Source: Bacillaceae bacterium OF18-1A (GTDB lineage Bacteria; Bacillota; Bacilli; Bacillales; Bacillaceae_G). Taken from it: DNA of 64,000 bases. This document shows positions 52,213-62,089 of this stretch, piece after piece; the first letter of the stretch is position 1, and each line of letters opens with the position of its first letter. Below the pieces are notes generated by a model, which did not search any database, was not told the DNA's origin, and saw only the letters and a list, made by a program, of their open reading frames with translations. Location: the NCBI GenBank assembly GCA_027694045.1, contig JAQEWB010000002.1:682001-746000 (forward strand). The letters are read 5' to 3'. Position numbers and translations under genes: made by a program.

Positions 52213-52770
52213 TTATAGCATCGTTTTTGCTTTCGTGAATACATGCTGTAGTTCTTCCATTGATAAGTTATCTTTCTCTAAAGATGCAAACAGTTCTTTC
52301 AGCTCCATATGACGTTTTTGATCCTCTAGCGCTGCAATATCATATTCTAGCGGGACGTGCTTCACTGTCACATTCGCTTTTTCAAATAGCTCTACAGCAT
52401 ACGGATGGTTTTTATAATCCTGCGCATAATAAACAGCTGTAATACCACTTTGAATAATCGCCTTACAGCATTGTAAACAAGGGAAATGCGTAACGTAAAT
52501 TTCCGCTTCCTCCGTTTTCACACCAAACTTTGCACATTGTAATAAAGCATTCATTTCTGCATGAATCGTACGAACGCAATGATTATCAATGACGTAGCAT
52601 CCATCATCTATACAATGTACGCCCCCTTTAATTGAACCGTTATATCCACCAGCAATAATTCGTTTATCACGAACGATTGTCGCGCCTACTGCAAGCCTTG
52701 TACATGTACTACGTAACGATAGTAGATGGCTTTGCGTCATAAAATATTGATCCCATGAAATTCGTTCCAT
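52213..52770 (-). CDS. comEB: dCMP deaminase family protein ComEB
   Basis: 185-residue zinc deaminase of the dCMP deaminase family, with TIHAEMNALLQ (zinc His and catalytic Glu) and FPCLQCCKAI (zinc cysteines). It is the middle gene of the comE operon, though in B. subtilis it is dispensable for transformation. ATG 52770; a GTG three codons upstream overlaps the ribosome site AGGTGA. Confidence 0.93.
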   Translation of the reverse strand: MERISWDQYFMTQSHLLSLRSTCTRLAVGATIVRDKRIIAGGYNGSIKGGVHCIDDGCYVIDNHCVRTIHAEMNALLQCAKFGVKTEEAEIYVTHFPCLQCCKAIIQSGITAVYYAQDYKNHPYAVELFEKANVTVKHVPLEYDIAALEDQKRHMELKELFASLEKDNLSMEELQHVFTKAKTML

Positions 52771-52833
52771 ATTTTTCACCTACTTTTTTGTCTACTTGTA
52801 GTGTAGCGAAAGAAGAAAAACTTCGTCAATCTT

Positions 52834-53436
52834 TTATGGAATAATAATTTGATCTTTTATCTTTTCCAAAGACTTTGCACCAATCCCATCAATCTCTAAT
52901 AAATCCTCTATCTTCTGAAACGGACCGTGCTCTTCTCGATATTTCAAAATACTTTCTGCCTTCCGAGAGCCAACACCCGTAATTTTTTCCAGTTGCTCTT
53001 TTGACGCTGTATTGATTTGAATTTTCCCCTCTTCCTTAGAAGAAGTAGTACCCATTCCTTGCCCTGGCTCATTTTCACTCGGTATATAAAGAAGCATTTG
53101 ATCTTGTACCATTTGTGCCAAATTCACTTTTTTCATATCTACTTCCGGTAAAAAGCCACCAGCCTTTTGAACCGCATCTTTTACGCGGTCTCCTTCCTTC
53201 ATTTCATATACCCCTTCTTTACTGACCGCTCCCTTCACATCAATTATAATTACTTTTTTCTGTTCCTTTATGTCCGATACTTTCGGTTTACTCTTTTGAA
53301 CCGCATCTTTCGCCTGTGCATCCATTGTAATGGACGGTCGTTCTGCACTCTGGCTCGTTTTCCAAAACACAAGAAAAAGCAGAGCTCCAATAATAGCCAC
53401 TAACCCCAACCATCTTTTCGGAAAATCCCACATCAT
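52834..53436 (-). CDS. comEA: Competence DNA receptor ComEA
   Basis: Membrane-anchored DNA-binding protein that receives incoming DNA. 200 residues: N-terminal helix (about residues 8-25), SLBB-like beta domain (IDVKGAVSKEGVYEM, about 65-125), a Gly/Ser/Glu linker, and a C-terminal pair of helix-hairpin-helix motifs (INTASKEQLEKITGVG and IEDLLEIDGIGAKSLEKI). First gene of comEA-comEB-comEC; divergent from comER. Confidence 0.95.
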   Translation of the reverse strand: MMWDFPKRWLGLVAIIGALLFLVFWKTSQSAERPSITMDAQAKDAVQKSKPKVSDIKEQKKVIIIDVKGAVSKEGVYEMKEGDRVKDAVQKAGGFLPEVDMKKVNLAQMVQDQMLLYIPSENEPGQGMGTTSSKEEGKIQINTASKEQLEKITGVGSRKAESILKYREEHGPFQKIEDLLEIDGIGAKSLEKIKDQIIIP

Positions 53437-53513
53437 TTTACACCTCTAATCATAAATTTATAACATCATTCATATTGTTTAGGAGAAAGCTGTTACGAAG
53501 GAGGGATGAAACA

Positions 53514-54341
53514 TTGAACATAGGAATTATAGGGACAGGAAACATGGGGAATATACTGATCGATGCATTTTTAGAAACCCGTGCTGTCAAACCCTCGTGC
53601 CTTACAATCATTAATCGGACGCCTGCCAAAGCATATCATATAAAGGAAAAACACCCTTCTGTTCATATAGCCAAAACAATCCCAGAAGTGATCGAACAAT
53701 CACAACTTATTTTTATTTGCGTTAAACCGATAGATATATACCCTATCCTACAAAAATATGCTGAACATTTTTCTGATGAAAAGTGCTTAGTTTCTATTAC
53801 AAGTCCAATATCTCCATCACAATTAGAGACCCTTGTACCTTGCCACGTCGCGCGCATCATTCCAAGCATCACAAATCGCGCCTTATCTGGTGCTTCACTA
53901 TTTACATTTGGAAATAATTGCTCTGAAGAATGGCAACAAAAACTACTCCGTCTATTCAAAAATATTTCTACTCCCCTTGTAATAGAAGAAGATATAACAC
54001 GCGTTTCATCTGATATAGCAAGCTGCGGTCCTGCTTTCTTTAGTTATTTATTACAATGTTTCATTAACGCTGCTGTAGATAAAACAAATATTACACATGA
54101 AGAAGCTACTACTTTAGTAAGTGAAATGGTCATAGGTATGGGGAAATTACTTGAAAAAGAAATCTTCACATTACCTACTCTACAAGAAAAGGTATGTGTT
54201 AAAGGTGGCGTTACTGGAGAAGGTATTCGTATTTTAGAAGAACACGTTGGGGATATGTTTCATAAATTAATCGAACGGACACATGAGAAATTTGATGAAG
54301 ATTTAAAGTGCGTAGATCAGCAATTCAATAAACACACATAA
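53514..54341 (+). CDS. comER: ComER, pyrroline-5-carboxylate reductase-like protein
   Basis: 275 residues, ProC-like fold: NAD(P)-binding GIIGTGNMG at the start, FICVKPIDIYP, and a C-terminal helical domain with ASCGPAFFSYLLQCF. ComER is not needed for transformation but has been tied to sporulation and biofilm control. TTG start at 53514 with GAAGGAGG upstream; 13 in-frame codons before it are leader. Divergently transcribed from comEA, as in B. subtilis. Confidence 0.92.
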   Translation: MNIGIIGTGNMGNILIDAFLETRAVKPSCLTIINRTPAKAYHIKEKHPSVHIAKTIPEVIEQSQLIFICVKPIDIYPILQKYAEHFSDEKCLVSITSPISPSQLETLVPCHVARIIPSITNRALSGASLFTFGNNCSEEWQQKLLRLFKNISTPLVIEEDITRVSSDIASCGPAFFSYLLQCFINAAVDKTNITHEEATTLVSEMVIGMGKLLEKEIFTLPTLQEKVCVKGGVTGEGIRILEEHVGDMFHKLIERTHEKFDEDLKCVDQQFNKHT

Positions 54342-54481
54342 TAAATACGCCAGCGAGATACTAAATCCTTTTACTAATCCTTATCTTTTTCATGTGACAT
54401 TTTTACTAAAACTCACAATTTTAAAATTTACGTTCATTATTCTTTTATTTTTTCTAACCATAAAATTACATCTTTTCTACA

Positions 54482-54514
54482 AAACAAAAGCAACCTTCTC
54501 GGTTGCTTTTGTTT
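54482..54514 (-). terminator. Terminator of the yqeM end of the operon
   Basis: AAACAAAAGCAACC/GGTTGCTTTTGTTT, overlapping the yqeM stop. Confidence 0.88.
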
Positions 54515-55263
54515 TATCCGTTTTTCTTCGCCATGAAGAAAATACGTTCTGTTTGTTCTGTAACTTCCATGCGCTCAAAGTCGCCAGTTACGCGAAGTAC
54601 TGTAAAACCAGCTTCTTCAAGCCATTTCGTTAACTCTTCAACTTGATATGCACGTTGCACATGACATTCGTCAAAACGATGGTACACATCTTCCTCTGGA
54701 TCTTGAACAAAGAATGTTAAATCATGCTCTACACTATCGGATTCTTCACCTGGGAAGCAATTCCAAATAAGAGATATTTCTTCTCCATTCACTGTATATG
54801 TTTCATTTTGAAATACATGATGTATTTTATATAAAGAATGTACATCAAATAAGAACAAACCATCTTGACGTAAATGGTGAAACACTCTTCTGAATGTTTC
54901 CTGTACGCCCTCTTCTTGCAATACATAATTTAATGAATCACAAAAGATTGTTACACAGTCAAACTCACCTGGAACATCAAGCTCTCGCATGTCCTGTTGG
55001 TAAAAAGGAATAAAATGTCCTTCTCCTCCTAGCTTTTGCTGAGCTACCGTTAACATTTCTTCCGAAAGATCGACACCTATTAAGTCGTAACCTTTTTGTA
55101 CAAGCGGAAGCGTTACATTACCAGTACCGCACGCTACGTCAAGAATCGTTGCTTCTTTTATACCTGCTTGCTGCAAGCTTTCCTCTGTGAATTCCACCCA
55201 TTTATCATAGGGAACGTCATTCATTAGTTCGTCGTACAGCAATGCAAATTGTTCGTATTTCAT
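54514..55263 (-). CDS. yqeM: Class I SAM methyltransferase YqeM
   Basis: 249-residue methyltransferase with DVACGTGNVTLPL (SAM binding, about residues 41-53), DLSEEML and FDCVTIFCDSLNYV. Substrate unknown. Last gene of the yqeG-aroE-nadD-rsfS run, coupled to rsfS by an ATGA overlap. The order matches B. subtilis yqeG to yqeM. Confidence 0.9.
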   Translation of the reverse strand: MKYEQFALLYDELMNDVPYDKWVEFTEESLQQAGIKEATILDVACGTGNVTLPLVQKGYDLIGVDLSEEMLTVAQQKLGGEGHFIPFYQQDMRELDVPGEFDCVTIFCDSLNYVLQEEGVQETFRRVFHHLRQDGLFLFDVHSLYKIHHVFQNETYTVNGEEISLIWNCFPGEESDSVEHDLTFFVQDPEEDVYHRFDECHVQRAYQVEELTKWLEEAGFTVLRVTGDFERMEVTEQTERIFFMAKKNG

Positions 55264-55616
55264 TGCTCTAGCTCTTCTGCAATATCTTCACGCGGTACAT
55301 CGCCCCATAGACGCTCTAAATTGTAGTGATCACGCTCATCCTTATGGAATACATGAGCAACTACGTCTCCAAGGTCAACTAGTACCCAACGCGCTTCGTC
55401 GAAGCCTTCCATACGTTGTACGTCGATTTGGCACTCGTGTGCTTTTGATTTAATTTCACGTGCAATTGCTTGCACTTGTTTATCTGAATTACCGTGACAA
55501 ATGATGAAATAATCTGCAATTGGTGAAATACCTTGCATATTTAGTACAACCATATCTTCTGCTCTCTTATCATCAGCTGCTTTTGCCGCTAATACTAATA
55601 ACTCTTTATCTTTCAT
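55260..55616 (-). CDS. rsfS: Ribosomal silencing factor RsfS
   Basis: 118-residue Iojap family protein that binds L14 and blocks subunit joining when nutrients run low. Landmarks: VLNMQGISPIADYFIICHG, WVLVDLGDVVAHVFH and LERLWGD. Overlaps yqeK and yqeM by 4 nt each. Confidence 0.96.
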   Translation of the reverse strand: MKDKELLVLAAKAADDKRAEDMVVLNMQGISPIADYFIICHGNSDKQVQAIAREIKSKAHECQIDVQRMEGFDEARWVLVDLGDVVAHVFHKDERDHYNLERLWGDVPREDIAEELEQ

Positions 55617-56182
55617 TTAATAAATTCCTCCTTGATAACTGCATTGTATGTTTGAAATGTTAATGGATAAATCGTCTGATTTTTTTCCATTAAAAATTGA
55701 ATCGTTCGCTTTAACGCAAATAATAAAGCTTTATTTATATCCGTATATGCGAGTTTACGAGCCTCTTCCACCCCTGGGAATTTTCGCCCAGGCTCAATGT
55801 AATCTGCTACGTAAATCACTTTATCTAACATTGTCATGTTCTCATGACCACTTGTATGATATGTAATAGCTTGCAAAATTTCCGGATCCGTAATGCCCAC
55901 TTCTTTTTCTACTAAGTATGCCCCAACAGGTGCATGCCATAACTCTTTGTTATAGCAAAGTAAATCTTGCGGCAAATCTTCACTTTTAATAATCTCTTCC
56001 ATCTCTGGAATCGCTCTACATTTCGCATAATCATGGAATACAGCTGCCATTTCTGCCTTTTTCTCGTCTACACCGTATAACTTAGCAAGCTCAATCGCTG
56101 TCTCCATTACACCAATTGTGTGTATATAACGCTTTTCATGCATTTGTTGTTTGACAATATGAAGTGCCTTTTCACGATTCAT
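55613..56182 (-). CDS. yqeK: HD-domain nucleotide hydrolase YqeK
   Basis: 189 residues with the HD metal site: [17 protein letters not shown] and YHTSGHENM. Family members hydrolyse Ap4A symmetrically to ADP. ATG 56182 fits family length; the in-frame extension of 59 codons lies inside nadD. Overlaps nadD by 11 nt and rsfS by 4 nt. Confidence 0.93.
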   Translation of the reverse strand: MNREKALHIVKQQMHEKRYIHTIGVMETAIELAKLYGVDEKKAEMAAVFHDYAKCRAIPEMEEIIKSEDLPQDLLCYNKELWHAPVGAYLVEKEVGITDPEILQAITYHTSGHENMTMLDKVIYVADYIEPGRKFPGVEEARKLAYTDINKALLFALKRTIQFLMEKNQTIYPLTFQTYNAVIKEEFIK

Positions 56183-56741
56183 ACAACCCATTCCTCTCGA
56201 TATATACCTGTACTTTTTCAGGAAGTAAATATTTACATGTTTTCTTCTCTTTATACCTTTCACGCAATAAAGAAGAAGAAACTGCAAACTCCGGAATTTC
56301 CACTGTAGTGATATTATAAGGCGTATGCAATGTATAGCCAGGTCTTGCAACTCCAACAAATGTTACAAGATCAAGTAACGCTTCAATGTTATACCACTTC
56401 GGCAAATACTCAACCATATCTCCACCAATAATAAAGTGAAATTGAACATCCGGATGCTTCTTCGTCAATTGTAACATAGTGTCATACGTATAAGATGGGC
56501 CCTTCCTGCTTAGCTCTTCTAAACAAATAGAAAAATGTTCTTCCGCCTCAGTCGCAAGCTCTAGCATTTTCAAGCGACTTTTTACACTTGTAATATTCCG
56601 CCCCTGTTTATGTGGTGGAATTTGATTTGGCAAGAACCATACTTCTTCCAATTTCAAAGCGTGATATACTTCATTTGCAATTAGTAAATGCCCATAATGT
56701 GGCGGATCAAACGTACCGCCAATGATGCCAATTTTTTTCAA
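56172..56741 (-). CDS. nadD: Nicotinate-nucleotide adenylyltransferase
   Basis: Adenylates NaMN to deaminoNAD in NAD synthesis. 189 residues with [12 protein letters not shown] (HxGH nucleotide site), FIIGGDM and [10 protein letters not shown] (here [11 protein letters not shown]). TTG start at 56741 preceded by GGAAGGGG. A hairpin separates it from yqeI. Confidence 0.96.
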   Translation of the reverse strand: MKKIGIIGGTFDPPHYGHLLIANEVYHALKLEEVWFLPNQIPPHKQGRNITSVKSRLKMLELATEAEEHFSICLEELSRKGPSYTYDTMLQLTKKHPDVQFHFIIGGDMVEYLPKWYNIEALLDLVTFVGVARPGYTLHTPYNITTVEIPEFAVSSSLLRERYKEKKTCKYLLPEKVQVYIERNGLYES

Positions 56742-56770
56742 AAGAAACGCCCCTTCCTTTTACATACAGC

Positions 56771-56800
56771 AACTCTCTTCCTTTCCATTCGAAGAGAGTT
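56771..56800 (-). other. Hairpin between yqeI and nadD
   Basis: Perfect AACTCTCTTC/GAAGAGAGTT, 10-nt loop, no T tract. Possibly an intercistronic attenuator. Confidence 0.5.
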
Positions 56801-56876
56801 CACTGTTAATAAAAGTTCAATTGGTTTCGCTCTCTACATCATCAAGCATTACCGATAAGAATAACGCACGCTATTT

Positions 56877-57170
56877 TTATCGAGGAAGCTTAATTTGTTT
56901 ATTTTCTCTTGATTCTTTATATAAAACGATTGTGCTTCCGATTACTTGAACAATTTCAGCACGTGCACCTTTCGCAAGTTCCTCTGCAACTTCACGACGA
57001 TCGAATTCGCAGTTTTGTAGTACACTTACTTTAAATAATTCGCGAGCTTCTAATGTATCTGCGATTTGTTTAATCATATTTTCATTTACGCCACCTTTTC
57101 CTACTTGAAAAATTGGTGTTAAATGATGTGCTTGTGCACGTAAAAATCTTTTTTGTTTTCCTGTTAACAT
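56877..57170 (-). CDS. yqeI: CRM-domain RNA-binding protein YqeI (YhbY family)
   Basis: 97 residues, single CRM domain: LTGKQKRFLRAQAHHLTPIFQVGKGG with the GxxG loop, linked to pre-50S ribosome assembly. Only 5 bp after aroE. Confidence 0.94.
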   Translation of the reverse strand: MLTGKQKRFLRAQAHHLTPIFQVGKGGVNENMIKQIADTLEARELFKVSVLQNCEFDRREVAEELAKGARAEIVQVIGSTIVLYKESRENKQIKLPR

Positions 57171-57175
57171 ATAGT

Positions 57176-58009
57176 TTAGCCTCCAAGCTTTTGTATTACT
57201 AATTGTTTCATTCTATCAATATTTGGCACGCGTCCTGTCCACATTTCAAATGCAAGTGCGCCTTGATAAACAAACATATCAATACCATTTTGAATGGTTG
57301 CACCTTGCTCTTTTGCCTCACATAAAATTTTCGTTTCAAATGGATTATAAATTATATCTGATACAATTGTTCCCTTTTTTAACGAACAAATTTGCAATGG
57401 CGTATGTTCAACACGTGGATGCATGCCTATTGTAGTTGTCTGAATGATAATATCATAATTTCCTTGTTCTTCTGTCGCTTTTTCTAACGATAAAGCAACA
57501 GAACTAACATGAGCCGTACATGCATCAATAAGTTCTTTCGCCTTATCTACTGTACGATTGGCTACATCAATCTTTTTCACACCTACATCCACAAGAGAGA
57601 AATAAATTGCTCGGCTAGCACCACCTGCACCAAGCAATAAAATACGTTTCTCTTGAAGTGGTTCATTACTAATCGACTGCAGGGCTCGAACAAAGCCTAT
57701 TCCGTCTGTATTGTAGCCAATTAATTTCCCATCTTTATGAACCACTGTATTTACTGCACCAATTTGCCTTGCTAGCGGATCAATCTCATCCAAGTAATCC
57801 ATAATAGCAACTTTGTGCGGAGTTGTTACATTAAACCCTGAAATACCTAATGCTTTTAAACCTCTCACTGCTTCCCCTAGCTCTTCCTCTTCAACAAGAA
57901 ATGCATGATAATGGGCATCCATATTCAAGTGTTCAAATGCATCGTTATGCATAACAGGTGATAATGAATGTCCAATTGGATTTCCGATTACACCATATAA
58001 TTGTTTCAT
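57176..58009 (-). CDS. aroE: Shikimate dehydrogenase
   Basis: Reduces 3-dehydroshikimate with NADPH in aromatic amino acid synthesis. 277 residues: [14 protein letters not shown] (substrate), GFNVTTPHK (catalytic Lys), NTDGIGF, and the Rossmann [13 protein letters not shown]. Central gene of the yqe operon. Confidence 0.97.
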   Translation of the reverse strand: MKQLYGVIGNPIGHSLSPVMHNDAFEHLNMDAHYHAFLVEEEELGEAVRGLKALGISGFNVTTPHKVAIMDYLDEIDPLARQIGAVNTVVHKDGKLIGYNTDGIGFVRALQSISNEPLQEKRILLLGAGGASRAIYFSLVDVGVKKIDVANRTVDKAKELIDACTAHVSSVALSLEKATEEQGNYDIIIQTTTIGMHPRVEHTPLQICSLKKGTIVSDIIYNPFETKILCEAKEQGATIQNGIDMFVYQGALAFEMWTGRVPNIDRMKQLVIQKLGG

Positions 58010-58024
58010 AAATCCCTCTCCATA

Positions 58025-59131
58025 TTAAATTAAAGATTTACGCAATGAAACACTTACTCCTTTTGGCACGTGAGCAACAATCTTTGCTCCCGGTTCGTTC
58101 ACAGTCACCCATCCTAATCCAGAGAATACAACATCCGTTTTTGGTTCACGAATATTAAACTCGTATTTCACTAGCTCTGGCATATTTTCTAATTCTTCTG
58201 GTGTTGGCGGGCTTAGTAAATCCCCAGCATGATTTTTATACAATTCATCTGCTTTTTCGAGCTTTGTACGATGAATTGTTAAACGATTTGAGAAGTGACA
58301 AGTAAATGCACGACGACCACCACTTACATAATCAAAGCGTGCCAATCCACTGAAGAATAACGTTTGTTCTTCATTTAATTGGAATACCATCGGCTTAATT
58401 TCTTTCGTTGGCGTAATAAGCTTTAAGCTTTGCTTTCCAACGTAATGAGCCATTTGATGGTGGTTAATAATACCTGGCGTATCATATAAAGAAGACTCTT
58501 CGTCTAATGGAATATCAATTAGGTCAAGTGTTGTTCCTGGGAAATGAGATGTTGTAATTACATTTTCAGTCTCATCACTAAATTCTTTAATCATACGATT
58601 AATAAATGTTGATTTCCCCACATTTGTACATCCAACAACGTAAACATCTTTACCGCCACGATAATATTCAATAGCATCCGCCAGTTCAGCAATCCCTTGT
58701 CCTTTCGCTGCACTAATTAAAAAGACATCTTCTGGCTTTAATCCTAGCTGCTTTGCACTATAACGCATCCAATGTTTTACTTTATCATGTTTTACTGACT
58801 TAGGAATTAAATCAGCTTTATTTCCAACAAGTAATACTTTATTATTTCCTACAAAACGATGTAACCCTGGTAACCAGCTACCATTAAAATCAAAAATATC
58901 TACAATCTTAACTACTAACGCATCCGATTTTCCAATTCCATTTAGAATACGTAGGAAGTCATCGTCTGTTAACGATACATCTTGAATTTCATTGTAATGT
59001 TTCAAGCGAAAACAACGTTGACAAATTACTTGCTCTTTTTCTAAAGATGAGGCAGGAGCATATCCCACTTCATTTTTATTTTCTGTTTGAATTTCTACAC
59101 CGCAACCAATACATTTAATTGTTTCAGTCAA
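58025..59131 (-). CDS. yqeH: Ribosome biogenesis GTPase YqeH
   Basis: Circularly permuted GTPase for 30S assembly. 368 residues: N-terminal zinc finger (CIGCG and CQRCF), then G4 NKADLI before G1 GCTNVGKSTFIN (about residue 168), G3 DTPG, and a C-terminal RNA-binding domain. TTG start at 59131 with GGGAGG upstream; 3 bp after yqeG. Confidence 0.95.
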   Translation of the reverse strand: MTETIKCIGCGVEIQTENKNEVGYAPASSLEKEQVICQRCFRLKHYNEIQDVSLTDDDFLRILNGIGKSDALVVKIVDIFDFNGSWLPGLHRFVGNNKVLLVGNKADLIPKSVKHDKVKHWMRYSAKQLGLKPEDVFLISAAKGQGIAELADAIEYYRGGKDVYVVGCTNVGKSTFINRMIKEFSDETENVITTSHFPGTTLDLIDIPLDEESSLYDTPGIINHHQMAHYVGKQSLKLITPTKEIKPMVFQLNEEQTLFFSGLARFDYVSGGRRAFTCHFSNRLTIHRTKLEKADELYKNHAGDLLSPPTPEELENMPELVKYEFNIREPKTDVVFSGLGWVTVNEPGAKIVAHVPKGVSVSLRKSLI

Positions 59132-59134
59132 ACT

Positions 59135-59647
59135 TTATTCCTCCCAGTTAATTAAACCTTTTTTCTTCATGTTTCTCATGATTCTTCGCTCGATCTTTCG
59201 GTTAAAACGCGTCACTAATCCATCCGTTTGTGCTACCGGTACAACTAAAATTGTATGAAGTCCCACTCGATTTCCACCAAGCACGTCCGTTAGTAACTGA
59301 TCCCCAATTACTACAACTTCATCTGGTTGCAACTGCATCGCTTGTATCGCACGCTTAAATGCTCGAACAAATGGTTTACGCGCACTATGAATAAACGGAA
59401 TACCTAACGGATCAGCAAAATCTTTCACACGTTGCTCATTATTATTTGAAACGACCGTTACTTGAATGCCCTGCTCTTTCATTTTCAAAAACCACTCTTC
59501 AAGTTGCGGCGTTGCATTTGGACGATCCCATTCAATCAAAGTGTTATCTAAATCAGTAATAACACCTTTAATCCCACGTTTTTTCAATTCTTCTGGTTGA
59601 ACATGATATACATTTTTCACATATTCATTTGGTAAAAATAACTTCAA
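59135..59647 (-). CDS. yqeG: HAD-family phosphatase YqeG
   Basis: 170 residues with HAD motif I DLDNTLIEWD, motif II VVSNNN and motif IV GDQLLTDVLGGN. The Gram-positive YqeG subgroup resembles phosphatidylglycerophosphate phosphatase. TTG start at 59647 with AGAGGTG upstream. First gene of the yqeG-yqeH-aroE-yqeI-nadD-yqeK-rsfS-yqeM run. Confidence 0.92.
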   Translation of the reverse strand: MKLFLPNEYVKNVYHVQPEELKKRGIKGVITDLDNTLIEWDRPNATPQLEEWFLKMKEQGIQVTVVSNNNEQRVKDFADPLGIPFIHSARKPFVRAFKRAIQAMQLQPDEVVVIGDQLLTDVLGGNRVGLHTILVVPVAQTDGLVTRFNRKIERRIMRNMKKKGLINWEE

Positions 59648-59711
59648 TTTCTTTCACCTCTTTGAGGAGTTTTTCATAAAATTTTTCGACAACATTTTTC
59701 GATATGCAACC

Positions 59712-59810
59712 TGTGGATAAAATTGTACACATTTTCCACATTAATTTTTCAGTCAATTTAGAATTTACTAACATTCTATACACATTTTATCCACCTATGT
59801 ATGTGGATAA
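59712..59810. promoter_or_regulatory. DnaA-box cluster upstream of sda
   Basis: Two perfect boxes TGTGGATAA (59712-59720 and 59802-59810) and two one-mismatch boxes, TTTTCCACA (59732-59740) and TTATCCACC (59787-59795). Matches the known DnaA control of sda in B. subtilis. Confidence 0.82.
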
Positions 59811-59818
59811 CCCTTCGT

Positions 59819-59847
59819 TTGTGACTGTCATATTTTTTTGGTACATT
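59819..59847 (+). promoter_or_regulatory. Probable sda promoter
   Basis: TTGTGA (59819-59824), 17-bp spacer, TACATT (59842-59847), starting 9 bp after the last DnaA box. Confidence 0.5.
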
Positions 59848-59894
59848 TAATGCAACAACGAATCAACCCTTATATTATTAGGAGGTGACTCATC

Positions 59895-60050
59895 TTGAAA
59901 ACAAAACATATGGAACAGTTATCTACTGAGTTACTCACTGAGTCTTATTATAAAGCAAAAGAGCTAAAATTAAATCCCGACTTCATTTTACTTATAAAAC
60001 AAGAAATTATTAGACGCTCATTAGAGGACAAGCTCGTCAAATCGTCTTGA
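59895..60050 (+). CDS. sda: Sporulation checkpoint protein Sda
   Basis: 51-residue helical hairpin protein that binds histidine kinase KinA and blocks the phosphorelay when replication is perturbed. Family pattern [30 protein letters not shown] ending RRSLEDK is clear. AGGAGGTGA lies 5 nt before TTG 59895; ATG 59910 is an alternative giving 46 residues, the usual B. subtilis length. DnaA boxes upstream tie it to replication initiation. Confidence 0.9.
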   Translation: MKTKHMEQLSTELLTESYYKAKELKLNPDFILLIKQEIIRRSLEDKLVKSS

Positions 60051-60056
60051 TTACAT

Positions 60057-60139
60057 ATAAAATGAAACTTGAATGAATGAGGATTTTTTTCATTCTCCAC
60101 TCATTATTAGTTGAACCAATCGGGCAGTTACGGAATAAA
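60057..60139 (+). repeat. bcr1-like dispersed repeat, copy 5 (internally shortened)
   Basis: 83 bp. Starts ATAAAATGAAACTTGAATGAATG, keeps the 5' hairpin (AATGAATGAGGA...TCTCCACTCATTATTAG) and ACCAATCGGGCAGTTACGG, then ends at ATAAA. The 3' half is deleted. Confidence 0.65.
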
Positions 60140-60159
60140 TCACTAATTGACCTGTAAAA

Positions 60160-60181
60160 AGAGCCATCCTACGATGGCTCT
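60160..60181 (-). terminator. Terminator of psd
   Basis: AGAGCCATC/GATGGCTCT stem, followed by TTTTTAC on the minus strand. Confidence 0.85.
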
Positions 60182-60266
60182 CGAATAAACAAGTACTCCT
60201 ATCTAAGGATTTCATCATTAAGCATCTTTGCCCATAGCTCTTACTTCCAGTTATACAAGCTATTCT

Positions 60267-61055
60267 TTATTTGTGAGCTACTCGAGTAGCAATTTTTTCA
60301 CCGAGACGAAGCTCTTGTCCACTTTTCAATTCCTGCAATACTTCTATCATATCTTTTTCAAACAATAAAACAACTGTCGAACCAAATGTAAAGTATGCCA
60401 TTTCTTCACCTTTTTGAACAGTACTTCTTTCATGCAAAAGCTCAATACTATTAACAAACATAGCCCCTACTTTTACAAGCGCCATATGTTCGCCATCACT
60501 ATTCACTTCTGTAACAGAGCGATAATTTTTTGACAATGGTTCCTTCCCGTATTTCATTCCAGCTGCATTTACCGGGTATGATTTTCTCCCGAGTACAAAC
60601 CTTTCAGTTACAGAACCAGAAAGTGGACTATGAATACGATGGTAATGACTTGGACTCAAATAAATTACCATATATGTACCGCCTGCATATCGCTTTGCAC
60701 GTTCCTCATTACCTAGCATATCCACAATTGAATAACGCTTTCCTTTAATATCGAATGTTTTTGTGTTCTCAATAGGACCTTGATCAGCAAAAACACCATC
60801 AACAGGACTAACAACACTCAATGCATCTGTATCAATACTACGCTTTCCTTCTTTTAACCTACGTGTAAATAATTCATGCAATGTTCTATATTCCTTCAAA
60901 CCCTTTTCCATCTCATCTTGATTAATTTGAAAAACTTTCGCATACGATGGAATAATGATAGAGCTCAAACGAGATTGTGCAAATTTACGTAATATATAAG
61001 AAGTAAAGCGACCATTTGTAAGTTCAATCATAAGTCGATATAATGTACGTCGCAA
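60267..61055 (-). CDS. psd: Phosphatidylserine decarboxylase
   Basis: Makes phosphatidylethanolamine from phosphatidylserine at the membrane. 262 residues with SPVDG (about residue 88), [13 protein letters not shown] and, near the C-terminus, FGST, where the self-cleaved Ser becomes the pyruvoyl cofactor. TTG 61055 is chosen because AGGAGG is 9 nt upstream; seven in-frame codons before it overlap that site. Length fits the family. Terminator at 60160. Confidence 0.95.
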   Translation of the reverse strand: MRRTLYRLMIELTNGRFTSYILRKFAQSRLSSIIIPSYAKVFQINQDEMEKGLKEYRTLHELFTRRLKEGKRSIDTDALSVVSPVDGVFADQGPIENTKTFDIKGKRYSIVDMLGNEERAKRYAGGTYMVIYLSPSHYHRIHSPLSGSVTERFVLGRKSYPVNAAGMKYGKEPLSKNYRSVTEVNSDGEHMALVKVGAMFVNSIELLHERSTVQKGEEMAYFTFGSTVVLLFEKDMIEVLQELKSGQELRLGEKIATRVAHK

Positions 61056-61306
61056 ATTGCGAAACCTCCTAATCAATCCATAACTTTAGTTTTCCCTTCT
61101 TTTCTTTCTATATCATATGTTAAATTGGTTCTTATTCCCACATATCATATAGAACCTTTTCATTATACACACGGAAAACGAAGTATGATATAATTCTTAA
61201 ATTGTTTAGCACCTTCTAATATTACAGATAGAATCCGTCATTTTCAACAGTGAACATGTATTTCTTCTTAACTCAACTCGTTTTCTTTCCTTATTTACAA
61301 AAAGAA

Positions 61307-61335
61307 AAGCAGTCAATTTAAAAATGTGACTGCTT
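61307..61335 (-). terminator. Terminator of sigK
   Basis: AAGCAGTCA/TGACTGCTT stem, then TTCTTTTT on the minus strand. Confidence 0.82.
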
Positions 61336-61345
61336 ACAATATACA

Positions 61346-62059
61346 TTATTCTTTCGCTTTTTTTTCTTTCTCTGCCCTTACAAATTCATGGAACATTTTC
61401 ATTAAAGCACGCTTCTCAATCCTTGATACATAGCTTCTGGAAATACCAAGTGCCTTCGCAATCTCCCTCTGGGTTTTCTCTTTGTCAAGCCCAAGTCCAA
61501 AACGCTTCACAATAACTTCTTTCTCTCGTTCGTCTAAAATATCGATATACTCTTTAATCTTTTCTAACTCCATACTAAGCTGAATCATATCAATTACATC
61601 TTCTGACTCTGATTTTAATATATCAATAAGCGATATTTCATTCCCCTCTTTATCTTGCCCGATTGGATCATGAAGTGAGACGTCTTTTTTCGTTTTCTTT
61701 AATACACGTAAATGCATCAAAATTTCGTTTTCAATACAGCGTGCTGCATATGTTGCGAGCTTTGTTCCTTTCCCTGCTGAATAACTCTCAATCGCTTTAA
61801 TGAGCCCGATTGTACCAATTGAAATTAAATCTTCTGCATCTTCACCTGTGTTTTCAAATTTTTTAACGATATGAGCTACAAGCCGTAAATTATGTTCAAT
61901 TAAAAGATTCCTCGCTTGAGCATCACCTTGCTCCATTAACTCTAAGTACTTTCTCTCATCATCTGATGATAACGGCTGCGGGAACGCATTATTCTTCACA
62001 TAAGAAACAAAGACAAACACTTCTCGAACCATATATCCAATTGCGGCGAATAGACTCAA
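61346..62059 (-). CDS. sigK: Sporulation sigma factor SigK (complete gene)
   Basis: Late mother-cell sigma factor, 237 residues and in one piece. N-terminal hydrophobic pro-sequence (about 19 residues, [16 protein letters not shown]) precedes [12 protein letters not shown], where SpoIVFB cleaves pro-SigK. Regions 2 ([20 protein letters not shown], then [16 protein letters not shown]) and 4 ([24 protein letters not shown]) are intact. TTG 62059 with GGAGGTGA upstream. There is no skin-like element interrupting the gene. Confidence 0.96.
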
Positions 62060-62089
62060 ACCTTTCACCTCCGCCAAAATAGTGGTCTT

